Below, piece after piece: positions 52,654 through 63,588 of a stretch of DNA of 64,000 bases. The DNA comes from Pseudomonadota bacterium (lineage in GTDB: Bacteria > Desulfobacterota > Desulfobulbia > Desulfobulbales > Desulfocapsaceae), in NCBI GenBank assembly GCA_018821985.1, contig JAHJKP010000039.1:109376-173375 (forward strand). Reading direction: 5' to 3'. Position numbers and translations under genes: made by a program. Position 1 is the stretch's first letter. Each line of letters begins with the position of its first letter. A model generated the notes under the pieces. It was not told the origin of the DNA. It saw only the letters and a program-made list of their open reading frames with translations, and searched no databases.

Positions 52654-53958
52654 CTACCTTCGTCCACGAATTTTTCCAGCTTTCATAAATCCTTCATAAT
52701 TCCGCATAACGAGATGGGATTCAATCTGTGACATGGTATCAATTGCAACACCAACAACAATAAGCAGGGCAGTACCACCAAAATAAAAAGGAAGATTAAA
52801 TTTAGAGATCAAGAGCGTTGGCAATACACAAACAACACTAAGATATATCGATCCAACAACAGTCAACCTGGTTAAGGCCCTATCTATAAATTCAGCAGTC
52901 TTCTTTCCCGGGCGAATTCCTGGAACAAAGCCACCATTCTTTTTCAGATTCTCAGCAACATCATCAGGTTTAAAGGTAACTGCCGTGTAAAAAAAACAAA
53001 AGAAAACAATCATGCCAACAAACATAATATAATAATATATTGTACCTGGAGAAAAAGCAGCCGAAACTTTCTGGACCCAATCAATCTTAACAAAACCACC
53101 AATTGTGGCTGGAAACATCATAATTGATGAGGCGAATATGGGGGGAATCACACCAGCAATATTAATTTTCAAAGGGAGATGAGAACTTTGTCCACCATAA
53201 ACTTTTCGACCGACAACACGTTTTGCATACTGAATTGGTATACGACGCTGCGCAGTTTCAAAAAACACAATAAAAGCAACCACACAAAACATAAATGCTA
53301 AAATAAAGGGAATAAAAAAAAGGCCGATTTCACCCGCCTTTACGAGTTGGATAGAGTTCACTACAGCAGCCGGACCACTAGCAACAATTCCAGCAAAGAT
53401 GATCAATGAAATACCATTACCAATACCTCGTTCCGTCATCTGCTCGCCAAGCCACATGATAAAAGCAGTCCCTGATGTCAAGGTAAGCATGGTCATCAAT
53501 TTAAATTGAAGACCCGGATCAAGAACAATAACTTCCCCTCCCGGTCCAACCATACTCTCTAACCCAGCACTGATAAAAAGCCCCTGAATAATACTAAGAC
53601 CAACTGTACCATATCGGGTATATTGAGTAATCTTTCTTCTGCCAGCCTCACCCTCTTTTGACAAAGCCTCAAGCTGTGGAATGACAACAGTTAGAAGTTG
53701 AATGATAATCGATGCACTAATATAGGGCATGATACCAAGGGAAAAAATAGAAAAATTTTTCAAGGCACCGCCGGAAAACATATTAAACATGCCAAACAAT
53801 GAGCCGGCATGTTGCTGAAAAAAGGCAGCAACTGCCTCACCATTAATACCTGGTGTTGGTATTTGCACCCCCATCCGGTATACGGCAAGCATGGCAAGAG
53901 TAAAAAATAACCTCTTACGCAACTCTGGGATGTTGGCAGCTCTTTGCAATCCGCTCAT
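52654..53958 (-). CDS. secY: Protein translocase subunit SecY
   Basis: 434 residues, ten membrane helices. MLAVYRMGVQIPTPGINGEA, FSLGIMPYISASIIIQLL, GIGNGISLIIFAGIVA, YAKRVVGRKVYGGQSSHLPL, GVIPPIFASSIMMFPAT and GFVPGIRPGKKTAEFIDRAL are SecY hallmarks, covering the plug, pore ring and cytoplasmic loops for ribosome/SecA contact. Confidence 0.98.
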   Translation of the reverse strand: MSGLQRAANIPELRKRLFFTLAMLAVYRMGVQIPTPGINGEAVAAFFQQHAGSLFGMFNMFSGGALKNFSIFSLGIMPYISASIIIQLLTVVIPQLEALSKEGEAGRRKITQYTRYGTVGLSIIQGLFISAGLESMVGPGGEVIVLDPGLQFKLMTMLTLTSGTAFIMWLGEQMTERGIGNGISLIIFAGIVASGPAAVVNSIQLVKAGEIGLFFIPFILAFMFCVVAFIVFFETAQRRIPIQYAKRVVGRKVYGGQSSHLPLKINIAGVIPPIFASSIMMFPATIGGFVKIDWVQKVSAAFSPGTIYYYIMFVGMIVFFCFFYTAVTFKPDDVAENLKKNGGFVPGIRPGKKTAEFIDRALTRLTVVGSIYLSVVCVLPTLLISKFNLPFYFGGTALLIVVGVAIDTMSQIESHLVMRNYEGFMKAGKIRGRR

Positions 53959-54039
53959 TAATTCAAACCATTACTCAGCTTAATTTTAGGGTATTCAATA
54001 AATAAAAATAATAAATTAATACCGTCAATTTAATCAAAA

Positions 54040-54486
54040 TCAACTAGTTAGTACAATAACCTTACCACCAGCAGCTTCAATCTTTTCCTTGGCTCCAGTG
54101 CTAATTTTATCAACGGTAATAGTTATAGCTTTGGCAATGTCACCATTAGCTAAAACTTTCACAAGAAGATCTTTTTTAACCATCCCCTCCCGAACCAACA
54201 TATCAACCGTAATCTCACTACCGGTATCAAATTGATTCAATTGAGCAAGAGAAACAATGCCATATTCAACTTTAAATTTGTTATGAAAACCACGTTTGGG
54301 CAAACGGCGGGCAAGTGGCATCTGACCACCTTCAAATCCTGGACGAATTCTCGCACCGGAACGAGAATTCGCACCTTTATGGCCTCTGCCAGCAGTTTTA
54401 CCATTTCCTGAGCCAGGACCTCGACCGACACGTTTTCTCTCGCGGTTAGATCCAGGGTTCGGTGAAAGGTTTGCTAATGTAATCAT
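54040..54486 (-). CDS. rplO: 50S ribosomal protein L15
   Basis: 148 residues from ATG 54486 (MITLANLSPNPGSNRERKRV), one base after the rpmD stop, with GAGGAG inside the end of rpmD as ribosome site. GRGPGSGNGKTAGRGHKGAN and FEGGQMPLARRLPKRGF are typical. Confidence 0.97.
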   Translation of the reverse strand: MITLANLSPNPGSNRERKRVGRGPGSGNGKTAGRGHKGANSRSGARIRPGFEGGQMPLARRLPKRGFHNKFKVEYGIVSLAQLNQFDTGSEITVDMLVREGMVKKDLLVKVLANGDIAKAITITVDKISTGAKEKIEAAGGKVIVLTS

Positions 54487-54487
54487 T

Positions 54488-54670
54488 TTAAATCTCCTCA
54501 ACTCGAATGAGATGCCCTACCTTATTAAGCATTCCCCGGATCTCGGGTGTATTCTTACGGGTGACAGTTTTTTGCATCTTGGTCAGACCTAAACCAGTAA
54601 GTGTGGCCCTGACTTTTAGAGTACTGCCTATCCCACTCTTGACCAAAGTATATGTGATTGTCTCGGCCAT
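54488..54670 (-). CDS. rpmD: 50S ribosomal protein L30
   Basis: 60 residues: TLVKSGIGSTLKVRATLTGL, RKNTPEIRGMLNKVGHLIRV. The end of the gene encodes the ribosome site of rplO, so the two are translationally coupled. Confidence 0.96.
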   Translation of the reverse strand: MAETITYTLVKSGIGSTLKVRATLTGLGLTKMQKTVTRKNTPEIRGMLNKVGHLIRVEEI

Positions 54671-54752
54671 GTGACTACCTTTTTAAGTTCAAATAATATA
54701 AAAAAGCACACCTCTTTATGAATCTACTAGTCATAAAAAGAATGTGCTCAAG

Positions 54753-55265
54753 TTATGCAGATATTTCGTCTACAGACTTACCACGTAATCTTGCAATACT
54801 TTGTGCGGAACGTAAAGTTCTCAATCCACTCAATGTAGCCTTAACCATATTATGGGGATTATGAGAGCCCAGACATTTGGTAAGAATATTTGTAACACCC
54901 ACTGCCTCTAAAACGGCACGAACTGGACCACCGGCAATAACTCCGGTACCCTCAGATGCAGGCTTCAAGAGAACTCTCCCGGCACCATAATGACCAATAA
55001 TGGTGTGAGGTATTGAAAATTCTGTTAATGAAACAGCAATCATATCCTTCTTGGCTTGTTCCACACCTTTACGGATAGCATCAGGAACCTGATTTGCCTT
55101 ACCGAGCCCGTATCCGACCTTACCTTTGCCATCTCCAACGACAACAATAGCACTAAAGCTGAATCTACGACCACCTTTTACAACCTTTGCAACCCTGTTG
55201 ATAAAAACAATTTTCTCAATAAGTTCCTCAGGAGTTTCACTCTTGGAACGTTTAAAATCGGACAA
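54753..55265 (-). CDS. rpsE: 30S ribosomal protein S5
   Basis: 170 residues. [40 protein letters not shown] and [20 protein letters not shown] are S5 signatures (RNA-binding and fidelity centre). Confidence 0.98.
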   Translation of the reverse strand: MSDFKRSKSETPEELIEKIVFINRVAKVVKGGRRFSFSAIVVVGDGKGKVGYGLGKANQVPDAIRKGVEQAKKDMIAVSLTEFSIPHTIIGHYGAGRVLLKPASEGTGVIAGGPVRAVLEAVGVTNILTKCLGSHNPHNMVKATLSGLRTLRSAQSIARLRGKSVDEISA

Positions 55266-55294
55266 GGGACACCCCCCCTAAAAGTACAAGTTCA

Positions 55295-55660
55295 TTAAAA
55301 TTGAAGCCCACCTTTACGAGCCCCATCGGAAACTGCCTTGATACGACCATGATATATAAATCCACCACGATCAAAAACAACTTTATCAATACCAGCTGCT
55401 TTCGCTCGTTCAGCCAATATAATTCCAACTTTTTCAGCTGCACCAATTTTTCCTTTTATATCACCAAGCTCAAACGCCTTGTCTACAGTTGACATAAAGG
55501 CCACAGTCTTACCAAGACTATCATCTATAATCTGCGCATAAATATGCTTACTACTTTTGAAAACTCTCAATCGGGGCCTATCACTTGTACCGGTAATTTT
55601 TTTACGAATACGACTTACCCGCTTTGCCCTTGCTGTGGCCCTAGCATTTGTCTTAGCCAT
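55295..55660 (-). CDS. rplR: 50S ribosomal protein L18
   Basis: 121 residues. [35 protein letters not shown] and the conserved [20 protein letters not shown] end; binds 5S rRNA. Confidence 0.98.
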   Translation of the reverse strand: MAKTNARATARAKRVSRIRKKITGTSDRPRLRVFKSSKHIYAQIIDDSLGKTVAFMSTVDKAFELGDIKGKIGAAEKVGIILAERAKAAGIDKVVFDRGGFIYHGRIKAVSDGARKGGLQF

Positions 55661-55710
55661 GTTTATTTACCATTATTGAATAATCTGCAACAACCAGAGG
55701 TCACAGATAT

Positions 55711-56253
55711 TTATTTTTTACCAGCAGACTTACCAACCTTACGTACAACATGCTCATCAGAATAGCGAATTCCTTTACCTTTATAGGGCTCAGGTTTTCG
55801 AATACTGCGAATTTGCGAAGCGGTAAGACCAAGCAATTCCTTGTCGATCGATTCTAAATTAATCTTGGTATTATTGTCAACACTAGCAGTAATACCCTCA
55901 GGTAAAATAAAATCAACAGGATTAGAATAACCTACATTAAGTGTCAAGGTATTGCCTGTAACATTAGCCTTATAGCCAACACCTTCAACTAGCATTATTT
56001 TTTTAAAACCCTGATCAACACCAACAACCATATTATTGATTAGGCTACGAAACAATCCCCGAAAAGCACTGGATTTGTTATTTACAACATATGTATCAAT
56101 CAGTAATTCATTGTCCTGTTGAACAATCTTTATTTCTTCACGAACAGTTCTTTCCAGTAATCCCTTAGCGCCTTTTACTGATACATGCTGACCATCTATA
56201 GTGATTGTCACACCAACAGGCACAGGAATAGGTTGTTTTCCAATACGAGACAT
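55711..56253 (-). CDS. rplF: 50S ribosomal protein L6
   Basis: 180 residues from ATG 56253 (MSRIGKQPIPVPVGV), the standard L6 start; a longer in-frame leader is non-conserved. VEGVGYKANVTGN and the C-terminal KPEPYKGKGIRYSDEHVVRK are diagnostic. Confidence 0.98.
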   Translation of the reverse strand: MSRIGKQPIPVPVGVTITIDGQHVSVKGAKGLLERTVREEIKIVQQDNELLIDTYVVNNKSSAFRGLFRSLINNMVVGVDQGFKKIMLVEGVGYKANVTGNTLTLNVGYSNPVDFILPEGITASVDNNTKINLESIDKELLGLTASQIRSIRKPEPYKGKGIRYSDEHVVRKVGKSAGKK

Positions 56254-56279
56254 ATTACCCTCCGTTATTTGTGGATTTG

Positions 56280-56678
56280 TTACCAAACCTCACAAAGTAT
56301 CTCTCCACCAGTGTTGTTGGCTCGTGCAGTTTTGTCAGTTACAATACCACTAGAAGTTGAAATTATGGCAATTCCTAAACCATTCAAAACGTTTGAAATG
56401 GCATTCGCTTTAGCATATTTCCTCAAACCCGGTTTACTAATACGTTTAATACCTACAATAACAGGCTCTTTGTTAGATCCATATTTCAAATCAATTGTCA
56501 AAGTCCCCTGCACACCATCATCAGACACATGATAGTCAGCAATAAATCCTTCCGCTTTAAGTACCTTGGCGATACTAACCTTCACGTTAGATTTAGGCAT
56601 CTTTACACTATCAAATTTTACCATTACCGCATTTCTCAACCTGGTCAGCATATCTGCCAGGGGATCGCTCATGGACAT
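56280..56678 (-). CDS. rpsH: 30S ribosomal protein S8
   Basis: 132 residues. [27 protein letters not shown]-like [15 protein letters not shown], and [20 protein letters not shown] plus GGEILCEVW at the end. AAGGAG is 8 bases before the ATG. Confidence 0.98.
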   Translation of the reverse strand: MSMSDPLADMLTRLRNAVMVKFDSVKMPKSNVKVSIAKVLKAEGFIADYHVSDDGVQGTLTIDLKYGSNKEPVIVGIKRISKPGLRKYAKANAISNVLNGLGIAIISTSSGIVTDKTARANNTGGEILCEVW

Positions 56679-56730
56679 GGCGAACTCTCCTTTTCATCAT
56701 CAAAATATAAACAAAAAATTACCAATGTCA

Positions 56731-56916
56731 TTACCAACTAGATTTCACAACACCAGTTATTTCACCATGAGATGCTAATCCACGAAAACATATCCTGCAG
56801 ATACCAAATTTTCTCAGAAAGCCTCTTGGACGTCCACAAAGAGGACATCGATTATAGCTTCTCACTTTAAATTTTGGCTCACGTTGTGCTTTTGCAATTA
56901 AAGATTTTTTGGCCAA
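56731..56916 (-). CDS. rpsN: 30S ribosomal protein S14, zinc-binding type
   Basis: 61 residues with CPLC and CRIC pairs ([20 protein letters not shown]), the short type-Z (C+) S14. Together with the C+ form of L36, it shows that zinc-dependent versions are kept in the main operon. Confidence 0.97.
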   Translation of the reverse strand: MAKKSLIAKAQREPKFKVRSYNRCPLCGRPRGFLRKFGICRICFRGLASHGEITGVVKSSW

Positions 56917-56963
56917 AACAACCTCCAGTTACCTATCATTAAAATATTAAAAGTCAAATACTA

Positions 56964-57503
56964 TTATTTCTTAAAGGGCATTCCTAAAGACTTAAGCAGT
57001 GAACGCCCCTCTTCATTTGTTTTAGCTGAGGTAACAATAGTTATATTGAACCCTTTAATCTTATCAATTTTATCATAATCAATCTCAGGAAATATTATAT
57101 GCTCTTTAATTCCCATTGAATAGTTTCCGCGACCATCAAACCATTTTGGTGATAATCCACGAAAATCTCTAACCCGTGGCAAGGCAACATTAACCAGTTT
57201 ACTGAAAAAATTATACATACGATCTTCTCGCAAAGTAACACAGCAACCAATTGCAACACCTTCTCTCAACTTAAAACCAGCAATCGATTTTTTAGCCCTA
57301 GTTATCACCGCACGTTGACCAGCAATCTTTGAAAGCTCTTCCACAGCACCTTCAATAATTTTCGGATTCTGAACAGCTTCACCAAGTCCCATATTAAGAA
57401 CAATTTTCTTAATCTTCGGGACCTGCATAATATTAGAATACCCAAACTCTGATTTCAGAGCAGGGACACATTCCTCATTATAAAAATTTTTCAGTGCACC
57501 CAT
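56964..57503 (-). CDS. rplE: 50S ribosomal protein L5
   Basis: 179 residues. [60 protein letters not shown] and [20 protein letters not shown] are L5 signatures. Confidence 0.98.
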   Translation of the reverse strand: MGALKNFYNEECVPALKSEFGYSNIMQVPKIKKIVLNMGLGEAVQNPKIIEGAVEELSKIAGQRAVITRAKKSIAGFKLREGVAIGCCVTLREDRMYNFFSKLVNVALPRVRDFRGLSPKWFDGRGNYSMGIKEHIIFPEIDYDKIDKIKGFNITIVTSAKTNEEGRSLLKSLGMPFKK

Positions 57504-57534
57504 TTGTAACCCCTAACGTAAACTTCTTAAAAAC

Positions 57535-57870
57535 CTATGATTTAGTCTCGATGGATTCACCACAACTTTTACAAAAACGAATTTTTGTGCCATCTTCGAG
57601 TATTCTTTTTCCTACACGACCAGTCTTGGTACACTCTGGACAAATCAACTGTAAATTAGAGACATGAATGGGTGCCTCCTTTTCAACAATTTGACCTTGC
57701 TGGTTCATTTCAGTTGGTTTCTGATGACGTTTAATCATATTAATACGTTCAACAACGGCCTTGTCTTTATCTAAAACAAGCCGTAATATTTTGCCAACTC
57801 GACCTTTATCCTTCCCTGTAATCACTTCAACCTGATCATTTTTTTTCAGGTATGTTTTACCATGCGCCAT
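57535..57870 (-). CDS. rplX: 50S ribosomal protein L24
   Basis: 111 residues from ATG 57870 ([20 protein letters not shown]), with AAAGG 8 bases upstream; the longer in-frame start is unsupported. KOW motif [34 protein letters not shown] and a zinc-type CKSC near the C-terminus. Confidence 0.97.
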   Translation of the reverse strand: MAHGKTYLKKNDQVEVITGKDKGRVGKILRLVLDKDKAVVERINMIKRHQKPTEMNQQGQIVEKEAPIHVSNLQLICPECTKTGRVGKRILEDGTKIRFCKSCGESIETKS

Positions 57871-57925
57871 TTTCAATACCTTTATGCTCAATAAACTGTA
57901 TGCCAATTAGATGACATGAAAGACA

Positions 57926-58294
57926 CTAAAGAACTTCAGGTGCCAATGAGATAATTTTCATAAAACCCTGACTACGTAATTCCCTTGCAACAGGGCCAAA
58001 AATACGTGTACCAAGTGGTTCTCCACTTCCCGAAAGAATAACTGCAGCATTATCATCAAATTTAACCCATGTATCATCCATACGCTTTAATTCTTTAGCA
58101 GTACGAACAACAACGGCTTTCATGACATCACCTTTTTTTACCTTGGCATGCGGAATGGCCTCTTTAACGGCAACTATAATAATATCACCGATAGAAGCAT
58201 ACCGCTTTCGTGAGCCACCAAGAACTCTCATACAAAGTACTTTTCTGGCCCCGGAATTATCGGCAACATTAAGCACTGTTTCAGTTTGTATCAT
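57926..58294 (-). CDS. rplN: 50S ribosomal protein L14
   Basis: 122 residues. [40 protein letters not shown] and [20 protein letters not shown] identify L14. Confidence 0.98.
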   Translation of the reverse strand: MIQTETVLNVADNSGARKVLCMRVLGGSRKRYASIGDIIIVAVKEAIPHAKVKKGDVMKAVVVRTAKELKRMDDTWVKFDDNAAVILSGSGEPLGTRIFGPVARELRSQGFMKIISLAPEVL

Positions 58295-58356
58295 AATTTC
58301 ACCTGACTTTTCATCAGTTGCAGATCACAGTAAGTTAACCGTAATGCTGTATATTA

Positions 58357-58617
58357 TTAAACAGAACGATCTAATATTGTTCTCAGACGCCAACGCTTTC
58401 TTTTGCTTAAGGGACGACATTCTTCAATAAGAACAAGATCACCAATTTTGCACAAATTTTCAGGATCATCCGCAATATATTTTACAGTTTTTTTAACAAA
58501 CTTACCGTACAAAGCGTGCTTGATTTTCCTTTCAACTTGAACAACAATACTTTTTTCCATCCTGTCACTTACAACAGAACCTGTTTTTGTTTTTTTTGAT
58601 TTATTTATCTCACTCAT
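58357..58617 (-). CDS. rpsQ: 30S ribosomal protein S17
   Basis: 86 residues. GSVVSDRMEKSIVVQVERKI, HALYGKFVKKTVKY and GDLVLIEECRPLSKRKRWRL are S17 signatures. Confidence 0.98.
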   Translation of the reverse strand: MSEINKSKKTKTGSVVSDRMEKSIVVQVERKIKHALYGKFVKKTVKYIADDPENLCKIGDLVLIEECRPLSKRKRWRLRTILDRSV

Positions 58618-58676
58618 AATCTTTTCAATTCGAGTTATAGGATGCAGGATCTTATTTTAATTAAATAAAATTTAAT

Positions 58677-58868
58677 TTAGCTAACACTCATCTGAGCACG
58701 AAGGGTAAGTATTCTAGCAATATCCTTACGAAGCATCGATACCCTTGACGTATTCTCAAGAGGTCTGATCTTATGCTTAAAAGCAAGCTTAGATATCTCC
58801 TCCCTTAAATCCATCTCTTTATTAACAAGTTCCTCAGTGGACATTTTACGTATGTCAGTCATTTTCAT
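58677..58868 (-). CDS. rpmC: 50S ribosomal protein L29
   Basis: 63 residues, two-helix L29: [40 protein letters not shown]. The start overlaps the rplP stop by ATGA. Confidence 0.97.
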   Translation of the reverse strand: MKMTDIRKMSTEELVNKEMDLREEISKLAFKHKIRPLENTSRVSMLRKDIARILTLRAQMSVS

Positions 58869-59281
58869 ATCATATCCCCCCGTGAAACAACCTTGGTAGC
58901 AAAGGGTAATTTATTACCGGCCAGAGTCAATGCACGAATTGCAAGTTCTTCATCAACACCTGCTATTTCGAAAAGAATCTTACCAGGATGAATCTGGGCA
59001 ACCCAATATTCTGGACTTCCCTTTCCTTTACCCATTCGTGTTTCTGCTGCTTTTTTAGTAATGGGCTTATCAGGAAAAACTCTGATCCAAACCTTTCCAC
59101 CACGCTTAATCTTTCTATTAACAGCAATTCGAGCAGCTTCAATCTGTCGCGCGCTTATTTTGCCGCAGTCAAGTGCCTTTAGACCGAAATCACCAAATGA
59201 AATCGATGATCCACGAAAAGCTACTCCTGTCAATCGACCTTTAAATACCTTCCGATGAAGGACCTTTTTGGGACTTAACAT
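58865..59281 (-). CDS. rplP: 50S ribosomal protein L16
   Basis: 138 residues. [59 protein letters not shown] identify L16. Confidence 0.98.
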   Translation of the reverse strand: MLSPKKVLHRKVFKGRLTGVAFRGSSISFGDFGLKALDCGKISARQIEAARIAVNRKIKRGGKVWIRVFPDKPITKKAAETRMGKGKGSPEYWVAQIHPGKILFEIAGVDEELAIRALTLAGNKLPFATKVVSRGDMI

Positions 59282-59333
59282 CTCTCACTCCATAAAAAAT
59301 AGTGAAACTTTCAACGCTAAACATTTGGAGGAC

Positions 59334-59981
59334 CTACCCTACTACTGCATCAGCCTCACTTAATACTTCACCGTTAAAAATCCAAACTTTAACACCAATA
59401 ATGCCATAGGTGGTATTCGCTTCAGACAAGGCATAATCTATATCAGCACGCAAAGTATGCAAAGGAACCCGTCCCTCTCTGGTCCACTCACAACGAGACA
59501 TCTCAGCTCCACCCAGACGTCCTGAACAAGATATCTTAATCCCCTTAACTCCAAAACGAAGCGCAGAACTTACTGCTTTCTTCATAGCACGACGAAAAGC
59601 AACCCTTCTTACAAGTTGACCTGCAACATTATCTGCTATCAACTTTGCATCTGCTTCCGGTCTACGGATTTCTTGAATATCAATAACAACGCTACGATTA
59701 ATTTGCTTTTCAAGATCTTTCTTTAAGACCTCAATCTCAGAACCTTTCTTTCCGATAATAATTCCAGGCCGGGCAGTAAAAAGTTTAACACGTACTTTTT
59801 CACCCGTCCGTTCAAGGATCACCTTGGAAAGACTTGCATGACTAAGACGACGTTTTAAAAATTTTCTAATTTTCTGATCTTCAATGAGATAATTTGAATA
59901 ATTTTTATCTGCATACCAGATAGAATCCCATGTCCGGGTTATATTAAGTCTCATTCCTATTGGATTAACTTTCTGCCCCAA
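59334..59981 (-). CDS. rpsC: 30S ribosomal protein S3
   Basis: 215 residues. [20 protein letters not shown], the KH domain with [20 protein letters not shown], and [20 protein letters not shown] plus [15 protein letters not shown]. Confidence 0.98.
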   Translation of the reverse strand: MGQKVNPIGMRLNITRTWDSIWYADKNYSNYLIEDQKIRKFLKRRLSHASLSKVILERTGEKVRVKLFTARPGIIIGKKGSEIEVLKKDLEKQINRSVVIDIQEIRRPEADAKLIADNVAGQLVRRVAFRRAMKKAVSSALRFGVKGIKISCSGRLGGAEMSRCEWTREGRVPLHTLRADIDYALSEANTTYGIIGVKVWIFNGEVLSEADAVVG

Positions 59982-60061
59982 AACAATCCTCCACCAAAAT
60001 ACTTAGTTCATTAAATTTAAAAACTGTAAATTATACTCAGATCCAAGAACAATGTAAAGAA

Positions 60062-60394
60062 CTATTGTTCATCCAAAATCACAGTAATATGACTTGATCT
60101 TTTGATTATTCCAGTTGCCCGCCCTTGAGCCCTTGGAATAATACGTTTTAATGATGGACCACCATCAATAAAAATTTTTTTAATGTAAAGGGTATCAACA
60201 TCAACCTTATCATTCTGTGTCGCATTTGCGATTGCTGAATCCAAGACCTTCTTAAGAATTCTAGCGCCTTTTTTGGGCATAAAATTCAGGGTGGTAAGTG
60301 CCTTGTCAACATTCATCCCCCTCACAACATCAGCAACAAGTCTTGCCTTTTGGGGTGATATGCGAATCCCCCTCCCTACGGCTCGAGCTTCCAT
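60062..60394 (-). CDS. rplV: 50S ribosomal protein L22
   Basis: 110 residues. RISPQKARLVADVVRGMNVD, ILKKVLDSAIANATQND and PRAQGRATGIIKRSSHITVI (exit-tunnel loop) identify L22. Confidence 0.98.
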   Translation of the reverse strand: MEARAVGRGIRISPQKARLVADVVRGMNVDKALTTLNFMPKKGARILKKVLDSAIANATQNDKVDVDTLYIKKIFIDGGPSLKRIIPRAQGRATGIIKRSSHITVILDEQ

Positions 60395-60439
60395 AATATT
60401 TACTCCTAATAGGTCTTGCCAGGACGTTTAAAAATTAAA

Positions 60440-60715
60440 TTATTTTTTACCCTTTTTGTCAGCGGTATGTCCATAATATGTCCTCGTTGGTGAAAACTCA
60501 CCAAGCTTATGACCAACCATGTTATCCGAAACAAAAACTGGTATAAATTTTTTTCCATTGTGAACCGCAAAGGTAAGGCCGACCATTTGAGGTATAATAT
60601 CAGAACGACGAGACCATGTTTTAATAACCTTACGCGAAGCGCTCTCGTTTGCCTTTTCTACCTTTTTTATCAAATGGTCATCGATGAAAGGACCTTTTTT
60701 TACTGAACGAGCCAT
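60440..60715 (-). CDS. rpsS: 30S ribosomal protein S19
   Basis: 91 residues. [40 protein letters not shown] and [20 protein letters not shown] identify S19. Confidence 0.98.
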   Translation of the reverse strand: MARSVKKGPFIDDHLIKKVEKANESASRKVIKTWSRRSDIIPQMVGLTFAVHNGKKFIPVFVSDNMVGHKLGEFSPTRTYYGHTADKKGKK

Positions 60716-60732
60716 ACGTTACTCCTTGTATC

Positions 60733-61554
60733 TTATGATCTCTTCTTGATAATATATTTATCACTTGCCTTGTTTGTTCTCGTCTTATAACCCTTCGTCG
60801 GATAACCCCAAGGAGTACAAGGATGACGCCCACCTGAACTTTTACCCTCTCCACCACCCATCGGATGATCAACAGGGTTCATAGCAACACCACGAACTGA
60901 AGGCCTAGTTCCTAACCATCGAGTACGACCAGCCTTGCCAAGTTTCTGACTTTCATATTCTCTGTTACCGACCTGACCTATACAGGCACGACAAAGTTTA
61001 TGAAATTTATGCACTTCATTTGATGGCAATCTAACAAGGACAAAGTTGCCCTCTTTTGCCATCAATTGAGCGGAGGTACCGGCACTCCTGACCATCTGAG
61101 CCCCTTTACCTATTTTCATCTCAATATTATGAATAATCGTACCAAGAGGAATATTCATCATTGGCAAGCAGTTTCCAGGTTTAATATCTACATTATCGCC
61201 TGCAACAATTTGATCTCCAACTGATATTCCTTCAGGTGCAAGAATATAGGTCTTTTCACCGTCAAGGTAACTCAACAATGCGATATTTGCAGTACGATTT
61301 GGATCATATTCAATGGAAATAACTTTGGCATTGATATCAACTTTATTCCGTTTAAAATCAATAATCCGATATTTACGTTTATGACCACCACCAATGTGTC
61401 TCGTCGTTATACGACCGTAATTATTACGACCACCACTCTTAGATAAACTAGTAACGAGACTTTTCTCTGGTCCATTCTTAGACAAATCGGAATTTTGAAT
61501 CGACACATGGTGCCGTTTACCGGCAGATGTCGGTTTGTATGTCTTAATACTCAT
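60733..61554 (-). CDS. rplB: 50S ribosomal protein L2
   Basis: 273 residues. [40 protein letters not shown] and [20 protein letters not shown] with the conserved His near the peptidyl transferase centre. Confidence 0.98.
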   Translation of the reverse strand: MSIKTYKPTSAGKRHHVSIQNSDLSKNGPEKSLVTSLSKSGGRNNYGRITTRHIGGGHKRKYRIIDFKRNKVDINAKVISIEYDPNRTANIALLSYLDGEKTYILAPEGISVGDQIVAGDNVDIKPGNCLPMMNIPLGTIIHNIEMKIGKGAQMVRSAGTSAQLMAKEGNFVLVRLPSNEVHKFHKLCRACIGQVGNREYESQKLGKAGRTRWLGTRPSVRGVAMNPVDHPMGGGEGKSSGGRHPCTPWGYPTKGYKTRTNKASDKYIIKKRS

Positions 61555-61647
61555 GATTTCCCAATCGCTCCATCAGGTTGTTTGGATAGATTTCTTTGCT
61601 GACTAAATAAGGTGTTTTACTTCTACCACCATCAAATTCTTGACTCT

Positions 61648-61935
61648 TTACAACTCATCTGCAAAGTTAATCTGACCTTCAGAAAGTGTAACATAAGCCT
61701 TCTTCCAATCATTTCTAAAGCCAGTATGTTTTCCTACTCGCTTTTGTTTCCCATGCATATTGGCAACATGAACATGTTTCACCTTCACAGGAAACATCTT
61801 CTCAACCGCCAGTTTAATTGCAATTTTATTTGAATCAGGATTGACCTTAAAAACTATCTTATTGTCTGTTTCCTGTAACAATGCTGCCTTTTCCGTGAGG
61901 CAAGGACCTTTTAACACATTATACACATTTTTCAT
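61648..61935 (-). CDS. rplW: 50S ribosomal protein L23
   Basis: 95 residues. VLKGPCLTEKAALLQETDNK, VFKVNPDSNKIAIKLAVEKM and the KRVGKHTGFRNDWKKAYVTL end. Start overlaps the rplD stop by 4 bases. Confidence 0.97.
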   Translation of the reverse strand: MKNVYNVLKGPCLTEKAALLQETDNKIVFKVNPDSNKIAIKLAVEKMFPVKVKHVHVANMHGKQKRVGKHTGFRNDWKKAYVTLSEGQINFADEL

Positions 61936-62555
61936 GCCATCACCCTTTTTTCAAGTCCTTCAATAGCGGGTTGCAAAAGCACAAGTTTTTTGTGAAGAAG
62001 GATATCATAAACATTCAACCCCTCTGTTGAAAGAACCTTGAAGCCATTGACGTTACGCGCAGATCTATTGACATTCTCATTCAGATTAGGAGTAATGATG
62101 AGGCCATTCTCAATATTAAGCACAGTCATTACCTTGACAAACTCTTTTGTTTTAATGGCATCCAGCGTGAAGTCATCAAGAACAACGAGATTACCTTCCT
62201 GCAGCCTAGCACTCATTGCCATGGCCAAAGCCTGTTTTCTTACTTTACGATTCAATTTGGTGCTATAATCTCTTGGTTTTGGACCAAAGGAAACTCCACC
62301 ACCACGCCAGACTGGCGAAGTATTACTTCCAGATCGTGCACGTCCGGTACCCTTTTGACGCCATGGTTTTCTACCGCCACCACTAACTTCAATCCGAGTC
62401 TTGGTACAGGCATTGCCTGCACGCCTGGAAGCAAGCTGCATCTTCACAACATCGTGTAACAGATGTTCTTTCACAACAAGATCAAAAACCTTTTCGTTCA
62501 GTTCGATCTCGCCAACTTTTTCATTCTTAATATTTAACACACTTACAGTTGACAT
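61932..62555 (-). CDS. rplD: 50S ribosomal protein L4
   Basis: 207 residues from ATG 62555 (MSTVSVLNIKNEKVG). AAGGAG lies about 7 bases upstream, and longer in-frame starts are unlikely. KPWRQKGTGRARSGSNTSPV and GGVSFGPKPRDYSTKLNRKV form the exit-tunnel loop. It is the S10-operon autoregulator in enterobacteria; whether it is here is not visible. Confidence 0.97.
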   Translation of the reverse strand: MSTVSVLNIKNEKVGEIELNEKVFDLVVKEHLLHDVVKMQLASRRAGNACTKTRIEVSGGGRKPWRQKGTGRARSGSNTSPVWRGGGVSFGPKPRDYSTKLNRKVRKQALAMAMSARLQEGNLVVLDDFTLDAIKTKEFVKVMTVLNIENGLIITPNLNENVNRSARNVNGFKVLSTEGLNVYDILLHKKLVLLQPAIEGLEKRVMA

Positions 62556-62592
62556 CATTTTCTCCTTGAACCGGGTCAATTAGCAGAATCAA

Positions 62593-63222
62593 TTATTTAC
62601 TGAAGATTTTCAAAAGACTCTGTTTTGCACCTGGAACGGGTCCCTTCAACAGAAGTATATTTTCTTCGGCACGAACGTCTATAATGATAACATTCTTCGT
62701 CATTACTGTGTCATTACCCATACGACCAGGCATCTTTTTACCCTTTACAACTCGTGCAGGCCAAGCACTGCATCCGATTGAGCCTGGTGCTCTATGATGA
62801 TGTGATCCATGGCCAGCACAACCGCCACTAAAACCATGTCTCTTCATAACACCCTGAAAGCCATGCCCCTTACTTGTACCTTGAATATCAACAAGGTCTC
62901 CTACTTTAAAAAGAGCTTCCAAACTAATTGTTTGTCCAGCCTCATATTGTTCAGCATTTTCAACCCTGAACTCTTTAATATAATAGTAGGCTTCTGCACC
63001 AGATTTATTAAAATGACCGATAAGCGGCTTCGTAACCCGGGAGGCTTTTTTCTCAGCAAATCCTACCTGAATGGCACTGTATCCATCTTTTACAGGAGAC
63101 TTAACCTGTAAAATCCTGCAGGGTCCAGCTTCAACTACAGTAACAGGGGTAGCCTTACCCAACTCACTGTAAATCCGCGTCATCCCGATTTTTTTACCCA
63201 AAATACCTATTGTCTTTGGCAT
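62593..63222 (-). CDS. rplC: 50S ribosomal protein L3
   Basis: 209 residues from ATG 63222 (MPKTIGILGKKIGMTRIYSE); the longer in-frame start runs into the end of rpsJ. GTSKGHGFQGVMKRHGFSGG, the GSHHHRAPGSIG loop and MPGRMGNDTVMTKN identify L3. Confidence 0.98.
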   Translation of the reverse strand: MPKTIGILGKKIGMTRIYSELGKATPVTVVEAGPCRILQVKSPVKDGYSAIQVGFAEKKASRVTKPLIGHFNKSGAEAYYYIKEFRVENAEQYEAGQTISLEALFKVGDLVDIQGTSKGHGFQGVMKRHGFSGGCAGHGSHHHRAPGSIGCSAWPARVVKGKKMPGRMGNDTVMTKNVIIIDVRAEENILLLKGPVPGAKQSLLKIFSK

Positions 63223-63262
63223 AATATTATCCGTTACTTTGTATTCTAAAACAATACTACCA

Positions 63263-63577
63263 TTAAGGCAGTTTAATCTCGACATTTACACCTGCCGAAA
63301 GCTCAAGTTTCATCAACATATCAATCGTCTGTTGTGTCGGTTCCAAAATATCAAGTAACCGTCGGTGTGTTCTCATCTCAAATTGCTCTCTAGATTTTTT
63401 ATTCACATGAGGAGAACGCAAAACACAATATTTATTGATGGATGTCGGTAGAGGAATAGGTCCAGCCACAGCGGCACCTGTACGTCTTGCTGTTTCAACA
63501 ATCTCTGATGTTGATTGATCAAGCAGCTTATGATCATACGCCTTTAAGCGTATACGAATTTTGTCTGTAGGTATCAT
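63263..63577 (-). CDS. rpsJ: 30S ribosomal protein S10
   Basis: 104 residues from ATG 63577 ([20 protein letters not shown]), five codons inside which AAGGTTGGAT precedes as ribosome site region. [20 protein letters not shown] and [18 protein letters not shown] are diagnostic; also NusE in transcription antitermination. Confidence 0.97.
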   Translation of the reverse strand: MIPTDKIRIRLKAYDHKLLDQSTSEIVETARRTGAAVAGPIPLPTSINKYCVLRSPHVNKKSREQFEMRTHRRLLDILEPTQQTIDMLMKLELSAGVNVEIKLP

Positions 63578-63588
63578 ATCCAACCTTA

